64,000 bases of DNA, taken from positions 69,798 to 133,797 of the forward strand of contig NZ_JABEKV010000002.1 of assembly GCF_013283645.1 (NCBI RefSeq), given 5' to 3'. The first letter of the stretch is position 1, and every line of letters starts with the position of its first letter. Source of the DNA: Sinorhizobium psoraleae. GTDB taxonomy: Bacteria; Pseudomonadota; Alphaproteobacteria; Rhizobiales; Rhizobiaceae. The notes below the pieces were generated by a model. It worked only from the letters and a program-made list of their open reading frames with translations, searched no databases and was not told the DNA's origin. The translations under genes were made by a program, and so were the position numbers. Positions 44,424-53,237 of this stretch are shown here, in pieces.

Positions 44424-44460
44424 AACCCCCGGCACGTTCCAGCGCCGGGGGTTTTTCTTT
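44424..44460. terminator. Bidirectional intrinsic terminator between argC and ctaA
   Basis: CCCCCGGC (44426-44433) pairs with GCCGGGGG (44444-44451) around ten bases, with GTTTTTCTTT after it and an AAAAAAG run before it. It can stop transcription from both the argC side and the ctaA side. Confidence 0.9.
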
Positions 44461-44477
44461 GACCATTCAGGACCCGA

Positions 44478-45581
44478 TCAGTCGCGGAATTCGATCGCCG
44501 TCGATTTCGGATATTCTCCGACGAAACCTCGCCAATGCGCGATTGCGAAACCGAGCACGACCAGTGCACCCGCCTGATGCAGCACGCCCCAGCCGATCGG
44601 CACCTGCAGCACGAGCGTGGTGATGCCGATCACGGCCTGGATGGTCACCAAGGCGAAGAGAACGACCGAGCGGCGCGCATGCGTTGTTTCCGGCGCCGCC
44701 CGCAAGGAAGCAATCATGTGCATCAGTGCCAGTGCGAGCAGCAGATAGGCGCCCGCACGGTGCAAGAATTGAACGGTCTTGGGGTTCTCGAAAAGATTGA
44801 TCCAGGCGGGCTGCTGCACGAACAGCCCTCCCGGGACGATCGCGCCGTCCATCAGCGGCCAGGTGTTGTAAGTGAATCCCGCATCCAGGCCCGCCACCAG
44901 CGCGCCCAGATAGATCTGGAACAGGCTCATGACAGCGAGGATGGCCGCCATAGATCGCGATTTCTTCGTCGGCGCCGCATCGCCGGAATGCGGACAAAGA
45001 CCGCGCAGGATCCACATGCAGCCGGCAAAGATCAGGCATGCGATGACGAGGTGCGCGGCAAGCCGGTACTGGCTGACCTCGGTGCGTTCGACGAGGCCGG
45101 AGGAAACCATCCACCAGCCGATGAAGCCCTGGAACCCGCCGAGCGCCAGAATGCCTAGAAGGGGCCACTTCAGGCGTCGCTCGATCCGACCCGTTACCCA
45201 GAAGAAGAACAGCGGCAAAGCGAAGATCACTCCGATGGTGCGTGCCAGCAGCCGGTGTGCCCATTCCCACCAGAAGATCGTCTTGAACTCCTCGACCGTC
45301 ATGCCCTTGTTGAGCTGTTCGTACTGCGGAATGCGCTGGTAGAGCCGGAACTCCTCTTCCCATTCCTCGGCGGTAAGCGGCGGTATGACGCCGTGAATGG
45401 GTTTCCACTCGGTGATGGAAAGACCGGACTCGGTCAGCCGCGTCGCACCGCCGACGAGCACCAAGGCAAATAGGGCGAAGAGAACGACCGCGAGCCAACC
45501 GCGAATCTGCCGGCGATTACGCTCTGTCCTGCCGATCTCCTTCAGGAGCGTCTGTTCAGTTGCCAACTCGGCGTGGGCCAT
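44478..45581 (-). CDS. ctaA: Heme A synthase (Cox15/CtaA)
   Basis: 367 residues with about eight membrane helices. Conserved sequence: [58 protein letters not shown] and [14 protein letters not shown], with histidines that bind haem b and haem o. It oxidises haem O to haem A for cytochrome c oxidase. The long form (type 2, as in mitochondria) is expected for alphaproteobacteria. No other cytochrome oxidase genes are in the window. Confidence 0.94.
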   Translation of the reverse strand: MAHAELATEQTLLKEIGRTERNRRQIRGWLAVVLFALFALVLVGGATRLTESGLSITEWKPIHGVIPPLTAEEWEEEFRLYQRIPQYEQLNKGMTVEEFKTIFWWEWAHRLLARTIGVIFALPLFFFWVTGRIERRLKWPLLGILALGGFQGFIGWWMVSSGLVERTEVSQYRLAAHLVIACLIFAGCMWILRGLCPHSGDAAPTKKSRSMAAILAVMSLFQIYLGALVAGLDAGFTYNTWPLMDGAIVPGGLFVQQPAWINLFENPKTVQFLHRAGAYLLLALALMHMIASLRAAPETTHARRSVVLFALVTIQAVIGITTLVLQVPIGWGVLHQAGALVVLGFAIAHWRGFVGEYPKSTAIEFRD

Positions 45582-45716
45582 GGCTTTTCCTCATTTCTTG
45601 CCGTGACGCGGCCATGCCTGCGGCAAGGTTCCCGCTCGACCGCCCCGGAAAGCCGTTGATTTGCACCAGAGCGCCGTGCAAAACAAGGCCGAAGCCTTTG
45701 CGGCATGCCGTCGCGG

Positions 45717-45823
45717 CTACTGCATGTTTCCTTAAGTCGTAGTCGATTTAAGGACAAAAACATTTAGCAATTCAAAGTGCTACAGCGTTCTTTGCGTGTC
45801 TGACAAGACGCGCGGCGCTGTAG
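45717..45823 (+). repeat. RIME-like intergenic mosaic repeat, copy 3
   Basis: Same orientation as copy 1: CTACTGCATGTTTCCTTAAG to GCGCGGCGCTGTAG. The first palindrome is slightly decayed (ACATTTAGC in place of ACATGCAGC). Lies between ctaA and the DUF2842 gene. Confidence 0.75.
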
Positions 45824-45851
45824 TGAAGCGCAGCCATCCGAAAGAAATGAA

Positions 45852-46064
45852 ATGCCTGTACGCCTCAGAAAACTGATCGGCACGATCCTCATCATCATCC
45901 TCGTCGTCGTTTATGCGCTGGCGGCGGTCACCTTCGCTTCACTGTTGCTCGGCGCATCGCCCTGGTGGGTGCATCTGCTCTACTTCTTCCTGACGGGCCT
46001 GCTGTGGATCCTTCCCGCGATGCTGATCATCAAGTGGATGGAAAAGCCCGCCAAGAACCGTTGA
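45852..46064 (+). CDS. DUF2842 small membrane protein
   Basis: 70 residues with two membrane helices (TILIIILVVVYALAAVTFAS and LLYFFLTGLLWILPAMLIIK), the DUF2842 pattern. The family is restricted to alphaproteobacteria and has no known function. It lies just upstream of the metallophosphoesterase gene, 15 bases away, so the two may be co-transcribed. Confidence 0.85.
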   Translation: MPVRLRKLIGTILIIILVVVYALAAVTFASLLLGASPWWVHLLYFFLTGLLWILPAMLIIKWMEKPAKNR

Positions 46065-46079
46065 TTGCCGAGGCACAAG

Positions 46080-46820
46080 ATGAGAATCGCGGTGATTTCC
46101 GATGTTCACGGCAACGACCTCGCGCTTGAGGCGGTGCTTGCCGACGTCGCAGCACAGGGTATCGGCGAGATCGTCAATCTCGGCGATCATCTGAGCGGCC
46201 CGCTCAACGCCGCGCGAACCGCGGACATCTTGATGAAACACAATATGCCCGCGATCCGCGGCAACCACGATCGCTATCTCCTGACGCTCGATCCGGCGCG
46301 CATGGGACCTTCCGACCGTACCGCGCACGACGAGCTTGAACCGCATCACCTTGCGTGGCTTGCCGCCCTGCCCGAAACGCTGGTCTACCGCGATGCGCTC
46401 TTTCTTTGTCACGGCACGCCGCGGAGCGACGAGACTTACTGGCTGGAAAAGCTGACGGCCGATGGCGTGGTTCACATGGCGGGGCGCGACATGGTCGAGA
46501 GCTTCGCCGCGGGCATCCGCTATCCTGTGATCCTCTGCGGCCATACGCACATTCCGCGAGCCGTGCGGCTTGCAGACGGTCGCCTCGTCCTCAATCCCGG
46601 CAGCGTCGGCTGCCCCGCCTACGACGATGATGAGCCTGTTCCCCACAAGGTCGAAACCGGTTCGCCGGACGCGCCCTATGCCATCGTGGAGCACATTGCC
46701 GGCGACTGGAACGTCACGTTCCGTTGCGTACGCTATGACCACATGGCGATGTCGCGCCTTGCCGCGCGTCGCAATCGTCCCGAATGGGCAAAGGCTCTCG
46801 AAACTGGTTTTCTCGATTGA
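46080..46820 (+). CDS. Metallophosphoesterase (YfcE/MJ0936-like)
   Basis: 246 residues from ATG 46080. All calcineurin-like motifs are present: VISDVHGNDLALEAVLADVA, EIVNLGDHLSGP, IRGNHDRYLL, LFLCHGTPRSDETYW and ILCGHTHIPRAVRL. It is a cytosolic phosphodiesterase; the substrate is unknown. Close to the DUF2842 gene upstream and converging on the acetyltransferase gene three bases away. Confidence 0.92.
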   Translation: MRIAVISDVHGNDLALEAVLADVAAQGIGEIVNLGDHLSGPLNAARTADILMKHNMPAIRGNHDRYLLTLDPARMGPSDRTAHDELEPHHLAWLAALPETLVYRDALFLCHGTPRSDETYWLEKLTADGVVHMAGRDMVESFAAGIRYPVILCGHTHIPRAVRLADGRLVLNPGSVGCPAYDDDEPVPHKVETGSPDAPYAIVEHIAGDWNVTFRCVRYDHMAMSRLAARRNRPEWAKALETGFLD

Positions 46821-46823
46821 CCT

Positions 46824-47474
46824 CTATTGCGCGTGTTCGAGCGCGTGGAGGTCTGCGCCGGTGATTGCGGCAATGTTTCGCGTCACCTTGTCGACCGGCC
46901 AATCCCACCAGGCAATCGCCTGCAATCTGTCGATCGTGTCCGCCGGAAATCGCATTCTGACGACGCGTGCAGGATTGCCCGCCACCACCGCATAGGGCGG
47001 TACGTCCTTCGAAACCACCGACTTCATGCCGACGATGGCGCCGTTGCCAACCGTGATCCCTGGCAGGATCGTCGCATCCATGCCGATCCAGACGTCATTG
47101 CCGACGACCGTGTTGCCGCGATAGCCGCTGGTATAGGCGACAGGATCAGAGCCGTCCCGCCAACCGCCGGGAAAGATGCTGAAGGGAAAGGTCGAGAAAC
47201 CGCCGAGAGCGTGATTGGCTCCGTTCATGATGAACTGCACGCCGGTGGCGATTGCGCAATATCGCCCGATCACCAAGCGGTCGCCGATGAAATCGTAGTG
47301 GTAAAGAACACACTTTTCTTCAAAGCGCTCAGGCCCGTGGGGATCGTCGTAGTAACTGTAATCGCCGACATCAATGAGGGATGAACGCACGATATTCTTC
47401 AGAAAACCAATGCGTGGAAACTCCGCGACGGGAAATTTGTCGCCGGGGTTCGGCGCGAACGGCGTGACTGGCAT
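46824..47474 (-). CDS. CatB-type O-acetyltransferase (hexapeptide repeat)
   Basis: 216 residues from ATG 47474, with the start chosen at the conserved N-terminus. A left-handed beta-helix acetyltransferase of the Vat/CatB group: LIDVGDYSYYDDP, LVIGRYCAIATGVQFIMNGA, NHALGG (catalytic histidine) and VVGNDVWIGMDATILPGITV, GNGAIVGMKSVVSKDVPPYA. Relatives acetylate chloramphenicol or virginiamycin, or sugars and lipopolysaccharide. Chromosomal copies are common in rhizobia and the natural substrate is not known. Confidence 0.9.
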   Translation of the reverse strand: MPVTPFAPNPGDKFPVAEFPRIGFLKNIVRSSLIDVGDYSYYDDPHGPERFEEKCVLYHYDFIGDRLVIGRYCAIATGVQFIMNGANHALGGFSTFPFSIFPGGWRDGSDPVAYTSGYRGNTVVGNDVWIGMDATILPGITVGNGAIVGMKSVVSKDVPPYAVVAGNPARVVRMRFPADTIDRLQAIAWWDWPVDKVTRNIAAITGADLHALEHAQ

Positions 47475-47750
47475 GAGATGCTCCTCGAAAGAAAGGTCGT
47501 CAAAGCGTGTGGATTCGCTGCAGTCCGGCCGCACGGCACTCCGCTGATGTCCGAACCTTCTTTAGTGGCGCATCTATCCCTCCATCGTTCGGCGTGAAGT
47601 TAGCGCAGCAGCCGAGAATTTCCAACCGCCTGCGGAATACGACTTTGCTCTGTGCCCTTCATGCTTTGCTAACTGCATTCTGCTGTCGCCCGGGAAGGAG
47701 CCCGGGACCTCGCTCGAAATTAAGCTGAATGTAGCGACGTTTGCGCTTCA

Positions 47751-49043
47751 ATGGACGCACGATCCGGCTTCCGAACGGTGGATGAGATGACGAGTGCCTG
47801 TTTCACGTTAACCCCGTTGAACGATCCGCAGTCGAGCGATCGCGCCTCGACTCATTGTTCGGAAACGCAAGACACCCGGACGATCACCGTCTCCCTCCAC
47901 GCGGACATGGCCGCGCTCGAGACGGAATGGCGCGTTCTGGACGAGAACAGCCAGAACTCGCTGCACCAGAGCTTCGACTGGTGCGCCGCGTGGAGGAAAA
48001 CGCACAGGGACCAGATGCTCTTCGTCCGCGCCTCGCGCGGCCAGCAAACGCTCTTTATCCTGCCGCTCGAAATCGACAGCGGACGCTTCTTCCGCACGGC
48101 GCGGCTGATCGGCTCCGAGCATAGCAATCTCAATACCGGCCTGTTTGCCGAAGAGGATGCAATGCCACCTCTGGAACTGGTGCGCGCGCTGACCGTCGGG
48201 ATCAAACGCCAACTGCGAGCGTTCGCGGACATCGTCACACTCGACAAGATACCAGCGAGGTGGCGCGGAAAGGCTCATCCGCTCGCCGGCCTGCCCGCCT
48301 TGCAGAACGCCGACGCCTCATTCCAACTGCCGCTGCTGGGGAATATCGAACGGACGCTGGCACAGCTCAATGCAAAGCGGCGGCGCAAGAAGATGCGCAT
48401 ATCGGAGCGGCGTCTCGCCGCCCTTGGCGGCTACGACTACGTGGTTGCCCTAGAGGCATCGGAAGCGCGCCTTCTGCTGGAAACCTTCTTACAGCAGAAG
48501 GCGGCGCGCTTCGAGGCGCACGGCCTGCCGGATGTGTTTCGTGATGCCGATACCCGCGCATTCTTCCATGCGCTCGCTGAACCTGGTCACACGGCGAATG
48601 GGCAACTGCTCGAGCTCAACGCTATTCGCCTCAAGGGCGAGCACGAGGGTCGGGTCATTGCGATCGCCGGCCTTTCGCGCAAGGGCGACCATGTCATCTG
48701 CCAGTTCGGCTCGATTGATGAAGGGATCGCCGCCGACAGCAGTCCGGGAGAATTGTTGTTTTACCGGATCATCGAAAGGCTGTGTTCGGAAGGCGTCACG
48801 CTTTTCGATTTCGGGATCGGCGATCAGCCCTACAAACGGTCGTGGTGCACCATCGAGACACCCTTGCGGGACATCGTCTTGCCCATGACGCTCCGCGGAT
48901 ATCTCGCGGCCTACGTCCATCGCGGCGCGATTCTTGCCAAGCGCCTGATCAAAGCCAACAAGGCATCCTACGCGTTCGTGCAGCGGTTGCGCCAGCGGCG
49001 TCAATCAACGCTGAAGCCTGCGGATGCAATGGACGAGAACTGA
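47751..49043 (+). CDS. GNAT-like (BioF2/CelD-type) acetyltransferase of polysaccharide cluster
   Basis: 430 residues. The N-terminal part (LETEWRVLDENSQNSLHQSF, DWCAAWRK) and the C-terminal GNAT_6 domain (EGRVIAIAGLSRKGDHVICQ, FGIGDQPYKRSW) match the family annotated as cellulose biosynthesis protein CelD. Such proteins are found in exopolysaccharide loci. It lies 45 bases from the end of the convergent Wzz gene, so it probably belongs functionally to this cluster. Role in acylating the polymer is inferred. Confidence 0.8.
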   Translation: MDARSGFRTVDEMTSACFTLTPLNDPQSSDRASTHCSETQDTRTITVSLHADMAALETEWRVLDENSQNSLHQSFDWCAAWRKTHRDQMLFVRASRGQQTLFILPLEIDSGRFFRTARLIGSEHSNLNTGLFAEEDAMPPLELVRALTVGIKRQLRAFADIVTLDKIPARWRGKAHPLAGLPALQNADASFQLPLLGNIERTLAQLNAKRRRKKMRISERRLAALGGYDYVVALEASEARLLLETFLQQKAARFEAHGLPDVFRDADTRAFFHALAEPGHTANGQLLELNAIRLKGEHEGRVIAIAGLSRKGDHVICQFGSIDEGIAADSSPGELLFYRIIERLCSEGVTLFDFGIGDQPYKRSWCTIETPLRDIVLPMTLRGYLAAYVHRGAILAKRLIKANKASYAFVQRLRQRRQSTLKPADAMDEN

Positions 49044-49088
49044 GCATCCGAACCGCGCGGGGATACCCCGAAGACGTATTGTCTGTGT

Positions 49089-51230
49089 TCATGCCGCGCG
49101 GCGATGGGGAAAGTCCGGGTCGCTCTCGCGCTGTCCGGTCATCAGCACGATGTTGCGGAAGCCGGCCTCGCCAAGGTCGGTCAAGAGTTCCACAATCCGT
49201 TCATCGCTGACGGACGAGGCTGACAATATGATCTCGGTTCCCTCCCGCCGGGCAACCTTGGACACGGCGGTGGCGTCCGCCGGGCCGCACTCGACCAGAA
49301 CCAGATCATAGGCATTGGTGAGCGCATCGACAATCATCTGCAACCGTTCGATCCCGCGCATTGCCGTCCGCGCGTCAGCATTTCCCTGGGGAATGATGTG
49401 TGCTTCGGAGAACCGGTCCGCATGTATCGATTCGGTGAATGCGACTTCGCCGGCAAGCAGGTTGGTTATACCGGGCAGCGAGGACGACTGCGCCATGAGC
49501 CGCGTCGGACAAGCCGAGCCGGTAAGGTCAACGAGAACGACCTTCTGTCCTTCCTCAGCCAGGAGCCGCGCCAGCATGACGGTCGCCGTCGATCCTTCGT
49601 CGCCGCCGGGCGAAACGGAAACGGCGATCCGGACGTTCCGATCCAGGAGGTGAGCGGCAACGAACTCGATCGAGAACTCGCTTTCCGCTGGTTCTGTATC
49701 CTTCTCTGGTTCAAGGTCCTGTTCCGCTGCGTCGGCGACATCGGCGAGCGCCAGCATCGGCTCCGCCGGCTCGGTTTCCGCCAAGACGGGTGTCAATTGT
49801 CCGAAACCTTCCGGTTCCGCGCCGGAAACCGGCTTCAGCGCCCGTCCGCTGAACAGTTCGCCGAGCATGATGACGACGCAACCGACGAGGAAGGTGGCAA
49901 GTGCCGCGACTACCGTGATCGGCACTACCTTCGGGAAGTCCGGGTTGCTCGGAACGACCGCATTCGAAATCACGCGCGCATCCGCCGGCGTTGCATTTGC
50001 AACCGTACGCGAGGTCGCTTCCCTGTAGCGGGCGAGATAAGTTTCGAGAAGCTGCCGTTGCGCGGTCGCTTCGCGCTCCAGTGCGCGCAAGCCGACCTCT
50101 TCCTCCCCCGCCTGCGCGGATTGCGCCTTGAGCGTATTGAGCCGCTGCAGCAACTGCTCTTCGCGCAATTGCCCGACCCTGGCTTCATTCTCCAGGCTGA
50201 CCAGGACCTTGCGGGTCTCGGCGCGGATTTGCTGCCTGATGCCTTCAAGCTGGGATTTCAAGCCCTTGAGACGCGGGTGGCCGTCGAGCAATGCCGTCGA
50301 CAGGTCCGCAATCTGCGCCCGGACAGCGGCTTCGCTTTCCTTCAACCGCTGGATCATCTGCGAGCCGGCGACCTCGGTCAGCGTGTCCGGCGCGCGGCCG
50401 TCGGCTAGCGCCGTGCGCACGCCTTTCGCGCGCGCTTCGGCATTTGCCCGCTCTCCGCGCACCCGGGCGAGCTCGCTCGAAATATCGGTGAGCTCGCGTG
50501 TGGCGAAGTTTTCCGTCTGACCGGTCGGCAACAGGCCGGAGGAGGAACGGTAGGCTGCAACTTTCGCCTCGGCCTCGCGCACCTTCTCGCGAAGGTTCGC
50601 GATTTCCGGTTCCAGCCAACGGCTCGCCTCCGAATTGGAATCGAGTTTGGCGCCGCTCTGCAGGGAAAAATAGACCTTCGCCATCTCATCGGGGATGGCG
50701 GCCGCAAGCTTGGGGTCCTCCGAAGTGAAAGCAATGGCTATCACGCGCGACTTCTCAACCTGATAAACCTGCAGCTTGGAGTCGAACTCCTTCAGCACGC
50801 GCTCTTCGGGCGGCAAGTCGAGTGGATTTTTCCTGACGCCGAGCATTACCAGAAGATCGGAAAGGGCCGAAGGTTCGGCAGAAGGATCGAACTCCCTGCG
50901 TTCATGCAGCTTCATGTTGCGCGCGACCTGTTTGATCAGATCGGCGGAGCGCAGCACCTGCACCTGGCTTGAAATGCCGGATTCATCGAAAACCCGATCG
51001 GATCCCGGCTGCGCCAGCTGGTTCGAGCCGCTGAACTCCGGTTCGCGCGACTCGATCAGCAGTCGCGTCTCGCTCTGGTATTGCGGAGCGATCATCTTCG
51101 CGGTTACGAAGGCTGCGCCCGCGACACAAACCGTCGCGAGCAAGAGCCGGGTACGCCGTTCCCAAACGGCGCGGAAGAGCCCACCGAGATCGATATCCAC
51201 ATCCTGCTGCCCGCCGCCGATGCCCGACAT
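49089..51230 (-). CDS. Wzz/GumC-type chain-length protein with degenerate kinase domain
   Basis: 713 residues. Wzz domain at the N-terminus (DIDLGGLFRAVWERRTRLLL, TM around residues 28-48), long coiled coil (residues 190-400, LREKVREAEAKVAAYRSSSG and so on), second TM near residue 430, then a CpsD-like domain. In the latter the Walker A motif is SPGGDEGSTATVMLARLL: the lysine of GxGKST is missing, so ATP binding is doubtful. The tyrosine-rich tail of BY-kinases is absent too. It should set polymer length and form the inner-membrane part of the export complex with the Wza-like protein encoded divergently. Confidence 0.88.
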   Translation of the reverse strand: MSGIGGGQQDVDIDLGGLFRAVWERRTRLLLATVCVAGAAFVTAKMIAPQYQSETRLLIESREPEFSGSNQLAQPGSDRVFDESGISSQVQVLRSADLIKQVARNMKLHERREFDPSAEPSALSDLLVMLGVRKNPLDLPPEERVLKEFDSKLQVYQVEKSRVIAIAFTSEDPKLAAAIPDEMAKVYFSLQSGAKLDSNSEASRWLEPEIANLREKVREAEAKVAAYRSSSGLLPTGQTENFATRELTDISSELARVRGERANAEARAKGVRTALADGRAPDTLTEVAGSQMIQRLKESEAAVRAQIADLSTALLDGHPRLKGLKSQLEGIRQQIRAETRKVLVSLENEARVGQLREEQLLQRLNTLKAQSAQAGEEEVGLRALEREATAQRQLLETYLARYREATSRTVANATPADARVISNAVVPSNPDFPKVVPITVVAALATFLVGCVVIMLGELFSGRALKPVSGAEPEGFGQLTPVLAETEPAEPMLALADVADAAEQDLEPEKDTEPAESEFSIEFVAAHLLDRNVRIAVSVSPGGDEGSTATVMLARLLAEEGQKVVLVDLTGSACPTRLMAQSSSLPGITNLLAGEVAFTESIHADRFSEAHIIPQGNADARTAMRGIERLQMIVDALTNAYDLVLVECGPADATAVSKVARREGTEIILSASSVSDERIVELLTDLGEAGFRNIVLMTGQRESDPDFPHRRAA

Positions 51231-51427
51231 GTCTCAACTCCGAAGGTTCCTCATCCGGCCGGAAAGTAAAGGAACATGGTAACGCAAGGGTTAATTTCCG
51301 GCGCAACCATAAGGTGGTGCGCCTTCCCGAACCTTCCATCAAAATTCTCGGGCGAGTTTACCGGCTATTAACCCTAACGGATCGATAACGTCGCCAGAGG
51401 TGATCGTTTCCGGAGCCCGAGACCCGC

Positions 51428-52003
51428 ATGTCGACCGCAGGCAAAAAGACAGCACGCGCTATCGCGTTGGCGATATTGTCGGCACTGGTCGGCGGTTGCA
51501 CCAGCTACCAGCCGGCTCCCAAAGCTTTCAGCGAGGCCACCATCCAGCCCTACAGGCTGGACAGCGGCGACCGCCTTCGCATCAACGTGTTCGAACAGGC
51601 CGGCCTCAGCGGCACCTATACCGTCGACCAGGCAGGCTATGTCGCCTTCCCGCTGATCGGTGCTGTACCGTCGCGCGGCCATACGCTGCCGGAACTGGAA
51701 GGCATGATCGCCGCAAAGCTGCGCGAAGGCTATCTCCGGGATCCGGACGTCACCATCGAGGTGGACCGATATCGTTCGGTGTTCATCATGGGTGAAGTGG
51801 GCCAGGCAGGCCAATATAGCTACGTTCCCGGGATGACGGTCCAGAATGCGATCGCAGTCGCCGGCGGCTTCTCGCCGCGTGCGAACCAGTCGAACGCCGA
51901 CATCACCCGCAAGATCAACGGCCGCATCGTTACCGGCCGCGTGCCGATTTCCGATCCGGTCCTGGCCGGCGACACGATCTACGTCCGCGAACGGCTGTTC
52001 TGA
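51428..52003 (+). CDS. Polysaccharide export outer-membrane lipoprotein (Wza/ExoF-like)
   Basis: 191 residues with a lipoprotein signal (AIALAILSALVGGC, lipidated Cys24). Poly_export and SLBB domains: YRLDSGDRLRINVFEQAGLS, TYTVDQAGYVAFPLIG and VFIMGEVGQAGQYSYVPGMT, VQNAIAVAGGF. It is about half the length of E. coli Wza, as usual for rhizobial ExoF/RkpU-like proteins. It is the outer-membrane channel partner of Wzz. First gene of the plus-strand operon, six bases before the glycosyltransferase gene. Confidence 0.92.
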   Translation: MSTAGKKTARAIALAILSALVGGCTSYQPAPKAFSEATIQPYRLDSGDRLRINVFEQAGLSGTYTVDQAGYVAFPLIGAVPSRGHTLPELEGMIAAKLREGYLRDPDVTIEVDRYRSVFIMGEVGQAGQYSYVPGMTVQNAIAVAGGFSPRANQSNADITRKINGRIVTGRVPISDPVLAGDTIYVRERLF

Positions 52004-52008
52004 CATCC

Positions 52009-53178
52009 ATGCACAGCGAACGTCCACTGCGCATTCTTCATTGCTTCAGGTCGCCGGTCGGCGGCATCTTCCGCCACGTGCGCGATCTTGCCGAAGCCCA
52101 CGCGAATGCCGGACACGAGGTCGGGATTCTGTGCGACAGCACGACCGGCGGCGCCTACGAGGACGCCCTGTTCGATGCGATCCGCCCCTATCTGACGCTC
52201 GGGGTCGTTCGCCTGCCCATTCATCGCTCCATCGGACCGTCCGATATTGTCGCGCTCTGGCGCAGCTACAAGGAAATCAGAAGTTTGCAACCGGATGTGC
52301 TGCACGGGCACGGCGCCAAGGGCGGCGTCCTTGCGCGCACCATCGGTTCAGCCTTGCGGGTCAACAAGTATCGCGTAGCCCGCCTCTATTCGCCCCATGG
52401 CGGCAGCCTCCATTACGATTCAAGATCGTTGAAAGGTCGAGCGATTTTCCGGTTCGAACGGCTGCAGGAGCGCCTCACCGACGCGCTCGTCTTCGTCTGC
52501 GATTATGAGCGCCAGACCTATTTCGCGAAGGTCGGCCAGCCGCCCGGCCGCAACGAACTGATTTATAACGGCATCGACGATCGCGAATTCGAGCCCGTCG
52601 CGGTCACGCCCGGCGCGGTGGATTTCCTCTATATTGGCATGATGCGGGACCTCAAGGGTCCCGATCTTTTTGTGGAGAGTTTTGCCGCGGCCGAGCGGAT
52701 CGCCGGCCGCCCCCTCTCCGCATTGATGATCGGCGACGGGCCGCAACAGCAGCAATATGCGGAGATGAAACTGCGCAAGGGACTGGGGCGCCGCATCAAC
52801 ATGCTCCCGGCGATGAAGGCGAGGGAAGCCTTCGCACTCGCACGCACGGTCGTCATCCCGTCGCGGGCGGAATCGATGCCTTACATCGTCCTCGAGGCAC
52901 TCGCCGCCGGCAAACCGCTCATCGCAACGCGGGTTGGCGGGATCCCGGAGGTCCTCGGCGCCGATAGCGGTGCCCTTGCCGAACCCAGCGTGGAGTCGCT
53001 CGCCACGATCATGGCCGCCGCGATCGTCGAGCAGGACTGGGCCGAAAGGATGATGCCGGATCCCGAAGCGTTCAAGTCCCGCTTCGCGTCATCGGTCATG
53101 ACGAAAGGCGTAATGCGGCTATACCGCGAGCTGGTGGGCAATGCGACCCCTGCAGGGGAACAGCTCCTTACAACGTAA
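52009..53178 (+). CDS. Family 4 glycosyltransferase
   Basis: 389 residues, GT-B fold. N-terminal part HCFRSPVGGIFRHVRDLAEA and DVLHGHGAKGGVLAR. C-terminal donor domain: ISRAESMPYIVLEALAAGKP-like stretch (PSRAESMPYIVLEALAAGKP) then LIATRVGGIPEVL. The E-x(7)-E retaining motif is present. It adds a sugar to the lipid-linked repeat unit started by the WbaP-like enzyme. Donor and acceptor sugars are not predictable. Six bases from the export gene, and 59 bases before the WbaP-like gene. Confidence 0.9.
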   Translation: MHSERPLRILHCFRSPVGGIFRHVRDLAEAHANAGHEVGILCDSTTGGAYEDALFDAIRPYLTLGVVRLPIHRSIGPSDIVALWRSYKEIRSLQPDVLHGHGAKGGVLARTIGSALRVNKYRVARLYSPHGGSLHYDSRSLKGRAIFRFERLQERLTDALVFVCDYERQTYFAKVGQPPGRNELIYNGIDDREFEPVAVTPGAVDFLYIGMMRDLKGPDLFVESFAAAERIAGRPLSALMIGDGPQQQQYAEMKLRKGLGRRINMLPAMKAREAFALARTVVIPSRAESMPYIVLEALAAGKPLIATRVGGIPEVLGADSGALAEPSVESLATIMAAAIVEQDWAERMMPDPEAFKSRFASSVMTKGVMRLYRELVGNATPAGEQLLTT

Positions 53179-53237
53179 GCGTTTCTTAGTGGCTTTCTGC
53201 TATCCGGACGGAGGGACTCCAGCGCCGGGAAAAGACC

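Noticed and set aside
44467..45498. Minus-strand frame overlapping ctaA in another phase
   Set aside because: Arg/Pro-rich shadow of the heme A synthase gene, which has all conserved motifs.
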